From contig JAUSIA010000183.1 of assembly GCA_030648225.1 (NCBI GenBank), forward strand, positions 1-9,016: 9,016 nt of DNA. The letters run 5' to 3'. Position numbers and translations under genes: made by a program. Below, piece by piece: positions 6,597 through 9,016 of the stretch. Source of the DNA: Ignavibacteria bacterium (GTDB taxonomy: Bacteria > Bacteroidota > Ignavibacteria > Ignavibacteriales > Ignavibacteriaceae). The notes under the pieces are model-generated. The model did no database searches. It saw only the letters and a list, made by a program, of their open reading frames with translations, and was not told the origin of the DNA. Position 1 is the stretch's first letter. Every line of letters begins with the position of its first letter.

Positions 6597-7630
6597 CAGT
6601 TCAACTCCTCCTGGGAAAATTCTTTTATGTAAATCTGATCAGCATTCTTTTTTCTTATTGCTATAGTTGCACCTTTAATATTAAATGCAACAGGATCCCT
6701 ACCGATACTCTCTAGTTCTGCAGTTACTAAAGTACCCGGGACAACCCCAAGATCCATTAATCTTCTCCTCTGAGGACCTCGGCATGCTTTTGAAATTCCA
6801 ACAACAACTGCTTTCTCACCTTTTCTTAATGAGCTCAAAGATTTAAACTCACTTGTTATCTCTTCCTGCTTCTGAATGGGAATAACATGAACATTGGCTG
6901 CAAATAAAGGAGCCAGCACACATTCTTCACCATTAACTTCAAATCTTATTCTGTTTTTCTCAGTATTTATAATTCTTACCTGCATACCCGGATAAAGCCC
7001 CTGTGCAATTAGCTGTGAGTAAATTGCATGCGGCTCGTCCTCAACGTGAATGATTCTTCCAAACTTACCATTCTTTAAGGTTGTGAGAGGGACACCATTT
7101 CTTTTCGGAACTTCACCATCTTTAGTTGGAATCGGATCGCCATGCGGATCAAACACCGGGTTTCCCATCTGAGCTGCAAGAGCTTCAGCTTCTTCAACTG
7201 AAATGCTGTGTTCCTTTTCTTCAGCTTCAAGATGCCATTCGGTTTCTTTTACACTTGTTTCATCTGCAAGATATCTTTCCCATAAACGATGAATTCTTAT
7301 AATCCTTAAAGCATAAGAACGCCCCTGGGGGGTAATTTGTATTCCATCCTGGCTTGATTCAACCAATCCCATTGACTGAAGTTTTTCAACAAGCTGAATA
7401 GTATCATCAACACCTATTGATAAATGTCCTGCAATGCTTCGAAGAGTTGGTCTTACAGTTCTTTCTTCATAATCGTAAAGATGTTTTAACGTATCTTCAA
7501 TTAATACTCTTGAAGTGTTTCTTTTTGCTTTTTTGTACGTTGCATAAATTCCTTTAGCAGGCCAGAACAGAACAGCAAGTATACCACTTAACGCAAAAGC
7601 AATTAACAAGGCAAATAAAGGATCAATCAT
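6596..7630 (-). CDS. Membrane-anchored DtxR-like protein with C-terminal FeoA domain
   Basis: A 344-residue fusion. Order: one transmembrane helix (about 4-24); a DtxR-type winged helix (about 41-105); the DtxR dimerisation/metal domain (about 106-175, with the hallmark FDPHGDPIP 160-168); the DtxR SH3-like domain (about 181-252); and a typical FeoA domain (about 264-337, with CRGPQRRRLMDLGVVPGT and a final IAIRKKNADQIYI). Aligned to the DtxR neighbour, the primary metal-site ligands correspond to D46, E137, E140 and H141, the Asp/Glu/Glu/His set of MntR. Ancillary-site residues H114, E118 and H133 are also present. The recognition helix reads SIGVDDTIQ, with two aspartates where DNA contacts are expected, and the wing has lost its basic residues. 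I infer a metal-sensing membrane partner of FeoB rather than a repressor. Its stop overlaps the GTPase start (TGATG). The start codon directly abuts an octamer repeat array. Confidence 0.88.
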   Translation of the reverse strand: MIDPLFALLIAFALSGILAVLFWPAKGIYATYKKAKRNTSRVLIEDTLKHLYDYEERTVRPTLRSIAGHLSIGVDDTIQLVEKLQSMGLVESSQDGIQITPQGRSYALRIIRIHRLWERYLADETSVKETEWHLEAEEKEHSISVEEAEALAAQMGNPVFDPHGDPIPTKDGEVPKRNGVPLTTLKNGKFGRIIHVEDEPHAIYSQLIAQGLYPGMQVRIINTEKNRIRFEVNGEECVLAPLFAANVHVIPIQKQEEITSEFKSLSSLRKGEKAVVVGISKACRGPQRRRLMDLGVVPGTLVTAELESIGRDPVAFNIKGATIAIRKKNADQIYIKEFSQEELN

Positions 7631-7670
7631 CTTTTAATCTTTCAATCTTTCAATCTTTCAATCTTTCAAT
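7631..7670. repeat. Five-copy tandem octamer (CTTTCAAT)n
   Basis: Exactly five 8-bp units: one CTTTTAAT followed by four identical CTTTCAAT. On the coding strand they read ATTGAAAG and the last unit ends immediately before the ATG of the fusion gene, so the purine-rich GAAAG/AAAAG of the repeat supplies the only Shine-Dalgarno-like sequence. Near-identity between units suggests recent slippage. Copy changes would alter the intergenic length but not any reading frame. Confidence 0.9.
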
Positions 7671-7674
7671 ACCC

Positions 7675-7696
7675 GCAAAGCGGAATTTCGCTTCGC
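7675..7696. repeat. Hairpin between dtxR-like gene and the Feo genes
   Basis: GCAAAGCG (7675-7682) and CGCTTCGC (7689-7696) pair over 8 bp with one G-T wobble around a 6-base loop. It lies between the DtxR stop and the octamer array. On the minus strand it is followed by GGGTATTG with no U-run, so it does not look like an efficient terminator. It may be a dispersed palindromic repeat, or a processing site that separates regulator mRNA from Feo mRNA. Confidence 0.55.
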
Positions 7697-7713
7697 TCAA
7701 CTTTAAATCTTTT

Positions 7714-8376
7714 TTAATTTTTCTTTTCCTCAACAAAAATGTTTGCTGCAAGTGTATTACTTATGTTTAATTCTTTCCCATTAATTGCAACAAGCATCGA
7801 ACGATCAAATTCTAATCTTTCTTTAATTTGTATCTCTTTACCAAGCTCAACACCAATCTTCGAAATATAATTCAGAAAGCCGTTATCATAATCATTTACT
7901 CTAACCACTTTCCCTTTTTCATTTGCCTTAAGCAAACTCAGTGGTTTGTTTTTTTTCTGTTTAGGAAGAACCCCTTCTTTAGATGGTATAGGATCACCAT
8001 GCGGATCGAAAGCCGGGAAATCGAGCATCTCCTCCATTCTGTTTATCAGTTCATTGGAAGCACTATGTTCAAGGTTGTGTGCTTCTTCATGAACTTTGTC
8101 CCACGGTATTCCCACAATCTGGTGAAGAAAAACTTCCCATATTCTGTGTCTCCTTACCATATTCTTTGCATATTCTTCACCATTACTTGTGAGCTTAATA
8201 CCTTGGTAACGTTTATAATCCACATAACCATCTTTAGAAAGCTTTTTCAACATATCAGTTACAGCAGCATTAGAAACAGAAAGATTTTCTGCAATCTGGT
8301 TTGCTTTTATTGTACCATCAGTTTCCCGATGTTTATAAATAGTGCTTAAATAGTCTTCTTTTGATATATTCTGCAT
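7714..8376 (-). CDS. DtxR/MntR-family metal-dependent transcriptional regulator
   Basis: A 220-residue three-domain metalloregulator expected to bind DNA when loaded with Fe2+ or Mn2+. The winged helix spans about 5-70 (recognition helix NLSVSNAAVTDMLKKL, wing with K55/R56), the dimerisation and metal domain about 71-140, and the SH3-like domain about 144-217. Numbering runs two behind DtxR. The primary-site positions are D8, H100, E103 and H104, so Asp replaces DtxR Met10 (as in MntR) and His replaces Cys102/MntR Glu99. Ancillary-site positions H77, E81 and H96 match DtxR H79, E83 and H98. FDPHGDPIPSKEG (123-135) is a family hallmark. Because of the mixed ligand set I do not decide between iron and manganese. 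No Shine-Dalgarno is visible. The promoter upstream overlaps a palindrome that the protein could bind, suggesting autoregulation. The Feo genes follow 83 bp downstream in the same direction with no obvious promoter between, so co-transcription is likely. Confidence 0.92.
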   Translation of the reverse strand: MQNISKEDYLSTIYKHRETDGTIKANQIAENLSVSNAAVTDMLKKLSKDGYVDYKRYQGIKLTSNGEEYAKNMVRRHRIWEVFLHQIVGIPWDKVHEEAHNLEHSASNELINRMEEMLDFPAFDPHGDPIPSKEGVLPKQKKNKPLSLLKANEKGKVVRVNDYDNGFLNYISKIGVELGKEIQIKERLEFDRSMLVAINGKELNISNTLAANIFVEEKKN

Positions 8377-8377
8377 A

Positions 8378-8385
8378 GGTTTAAG
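8378..8385. promoter_or_regulatory. Additional operator-like half-site GGTTTAAG
   Basis: GGTTTAAG lies one base upstream of the regulator start codon and is the exact inverse of CTTAAACC at 8413-8420, which forms one arm of the palindrome in the promoter. It could be a second contact site for the same dimeric repressor. It is short and in A/T-rich DNA, so chance is not excluded. Confidence 0.35.
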
Positions 8386-8400
8386 TTTATTTAGTGGTAG

Positions 8401-8429
8401 AATTTAAGCATACTTAAACCATTTGTCAA
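8401..8429 (-). promoter_or_regulatory. Sigma70-type promoter of the dtxR-like gene
   Basis: On the minus strand a perfect -35 TTGACA (8429-8424) is followed by a 17-bp spacer and TAAATT (8406-8401), a 4/6 match to TATAAT. Transcription would begin roughly 15-20 bp ahead of the ATG at 8376, giving a short leader. This is the best promoter in the window and would serve the regulator and, if there is read-through, the Feo operon. Confidence 0.6.
8403..8418. promoter_or_regulatory. Candidate DtxR-family operator overlapping the -10/spacer
   Basis: TTTAAGCATACTTAAA is a 16-bp palindrome with a single mismatched pair (C/A beside the centre). It covers the spacer and most of the -10 of the promoter above, the usual arrangement for repression. 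Its size and A/T-rich symmetric arms suit a DtxR/MntR-type dimer, although it is not identical to the classical DtxR or MntR boxes. Assignment to the adjacent regulator is inference. Confidence 0.55.
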
Positions 8430-8474
8430 GCATATTTCAATTATAAAATTAAAATTCGTATAAAAGATTATTGT

Positions 8475-9016
8475 TTAGGAAGGTATATTTTGATTAAACA
8501 AAATAGTCATAACATTTTCTGTAACTCTGTCGCATCTTTCATTTCCAAAAGGATAAATATCTTCTTTGGAAAGATTTGCAGTAAGATACTTTAGAAGAAA
8601 CTGTTTTGCCCGGTGCAGTCTTATTTTTACATTCACATTACTGATGTTCAAAATCTCCGCAACCTCATTTGTATTCATCCCTTCAAGTTCCCGCATAACG
8701 AAGACAGTACTATAATTTTCAGGGAGAGATGAAATGGCAGATTCTAAATATTTTGAAGTTTCTTTTTCCATAAAAATTGATTCCGGATTTTGATGAAGAT
8801 CAGAAGGAGAGGTTACATCTTCTTTAATAATAAATTTATGGTTTTGTCTTTTGTACATCAGGCATTCATTAATTAAAATTCTTATAAGCCAGGTTGAGAA
8901 GAGTGATCTGCCTTCAAACTGATTTAGTTTGGAATAAACATTAATGTAAGTCTGCTGAAGCATATCCTCACAAACATCATCTTCGATTCCATAAGATCTG
9001 GCAATCCTGTAAAGCT
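8475..9016 (-). CDS. ECF-type RNA polymerase sigma factor, N-terminus cut by window edge
   Basis: Sigma-70 family protein of the extracytoplasmic function type. The reading frame stays open to the right edge, giving 179 visible residues; the true start is outside. The visible part begins LYRIARSYGIEDDVCEDML, the end of region 2.1 to 2.2, and continues through the region 2.3-2.4 stretch (FEGRSLFSTWLIRILINE). After a linker comes region 4, with LPENYSTVFVMRELEGM and the helix-turn-helix TNEVAEILNISNVNVKIRLHRAKQFLLKYL. The tail has FGNERCDRVTENVM, a short C-terminal extension with a Cys (RCDR) known from a subset of ECF sigmas. The gene ends 98 bp before the DtxR-like gene and points the same way, but the strong promoter in the gap suggests separate transcription. 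No anti-sigma gene is seen downstream; it could lie upstream, out of view. Its link to iron control is not established. Confidence 0.9.
   Translation of the reverse strand, partial: LYRIARSYGIEDDVCEDMLQQTYINVYSKLNQFEGRSLFSTWLIRILINECLMYKRQNHKFIIKEDVTSPSDLHQNPESIFMEKETSKYLESAISSLPENYSTVFVMRELEGMNTNEVAEILNISNVNVKIRLHRAKQFLLKYLTANLSKEDIYPFGNERCDRVTENVMTILFNQNIPS

Noticed and set aside
7631..7670. Octamer array as a CRISPR array
   Set aside because: The units are 8 bp and directly contiguous with no spacers; it is a simple tandem repeat.
7828..8349. Long plus-strand open frame of 173 codons
   Set aside because: It lies wholly antisense to the DtxR-like gene, whose protein has full family motifs. 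The plus-strand translation is rich in F, I and H with no recognisable domain, as expected for a shadow of an AT-rich gene.

Overview
This is an AT-rich window in which every convincing gene lies on the minus strand, so the biological order runs from high to low coordinates. Low GC, the clostridial/Bacteroidota-type FeoB subtype, lipoprotein-rich periplasmic proteins, an outer-membrane barrel and a CzcC-like efflux channel point to a Gram-negative bacterium. I think of the Bacteroidota/Chlorobi/Ignavibacteria group, but that placement is inference without a phylogenetic marker.

From the right edge: (1) the C-terminal part of an ECF sigma factor (9016-8475, start outside the window); (2) a 98-bp gap carrying a good sigma70-type promoter overlapped by a palindrome; (3) a DtxR/MntR-family metalloregulator (8376-7714); (4) an 83-bp gap with five copies of an octamer and a hairpin; (5) a compact Feo iron-uptake cluster. 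The cluster consists of a membrane-anchored DtxR-like protein with an added FeoA domain (7630-6596), the FeoB GTPase half (6596-5793) and the FeoB permease half (5776-4343). It continues without a meaningful gap into a di-heme DUF1111 lipoprotein (4316-3048), a Rieske 2Fe-2S protein (3046-2633) and an outer-membrane porin-like barrel (2623-1433). Spacings from 7630 to 1433 are 26 bp or less, so these six genes look like one operon.

After a 133-bp gap with a 13-bp perfect inverted repeat come a small Cys/His-containing membrane-anchored protein (1299-946) and a CzcC/TolC-type outer-membrane efflux protein (850 to beyond the left edge). The latter two probably open a heavy-metal RND efflux operon.

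Working model (inference): the soluble DtxR protein senses a divalent metal and represses its own promoter and perhaps the downstream Feo genes. The split FeoB imports Fe2+ together with the FeoA-bearing membrane protein. The porin, di-heme protein and Rieske protein form an envelope redox module that admits iron or sets its oxidation state for FeoB. The most unusual items are the membrane-tethered DtxR-like/FeoA fusion, whose DNA-reading residues look degraded while its metal ligands are kept, and the redox module attached to a split FeoB.
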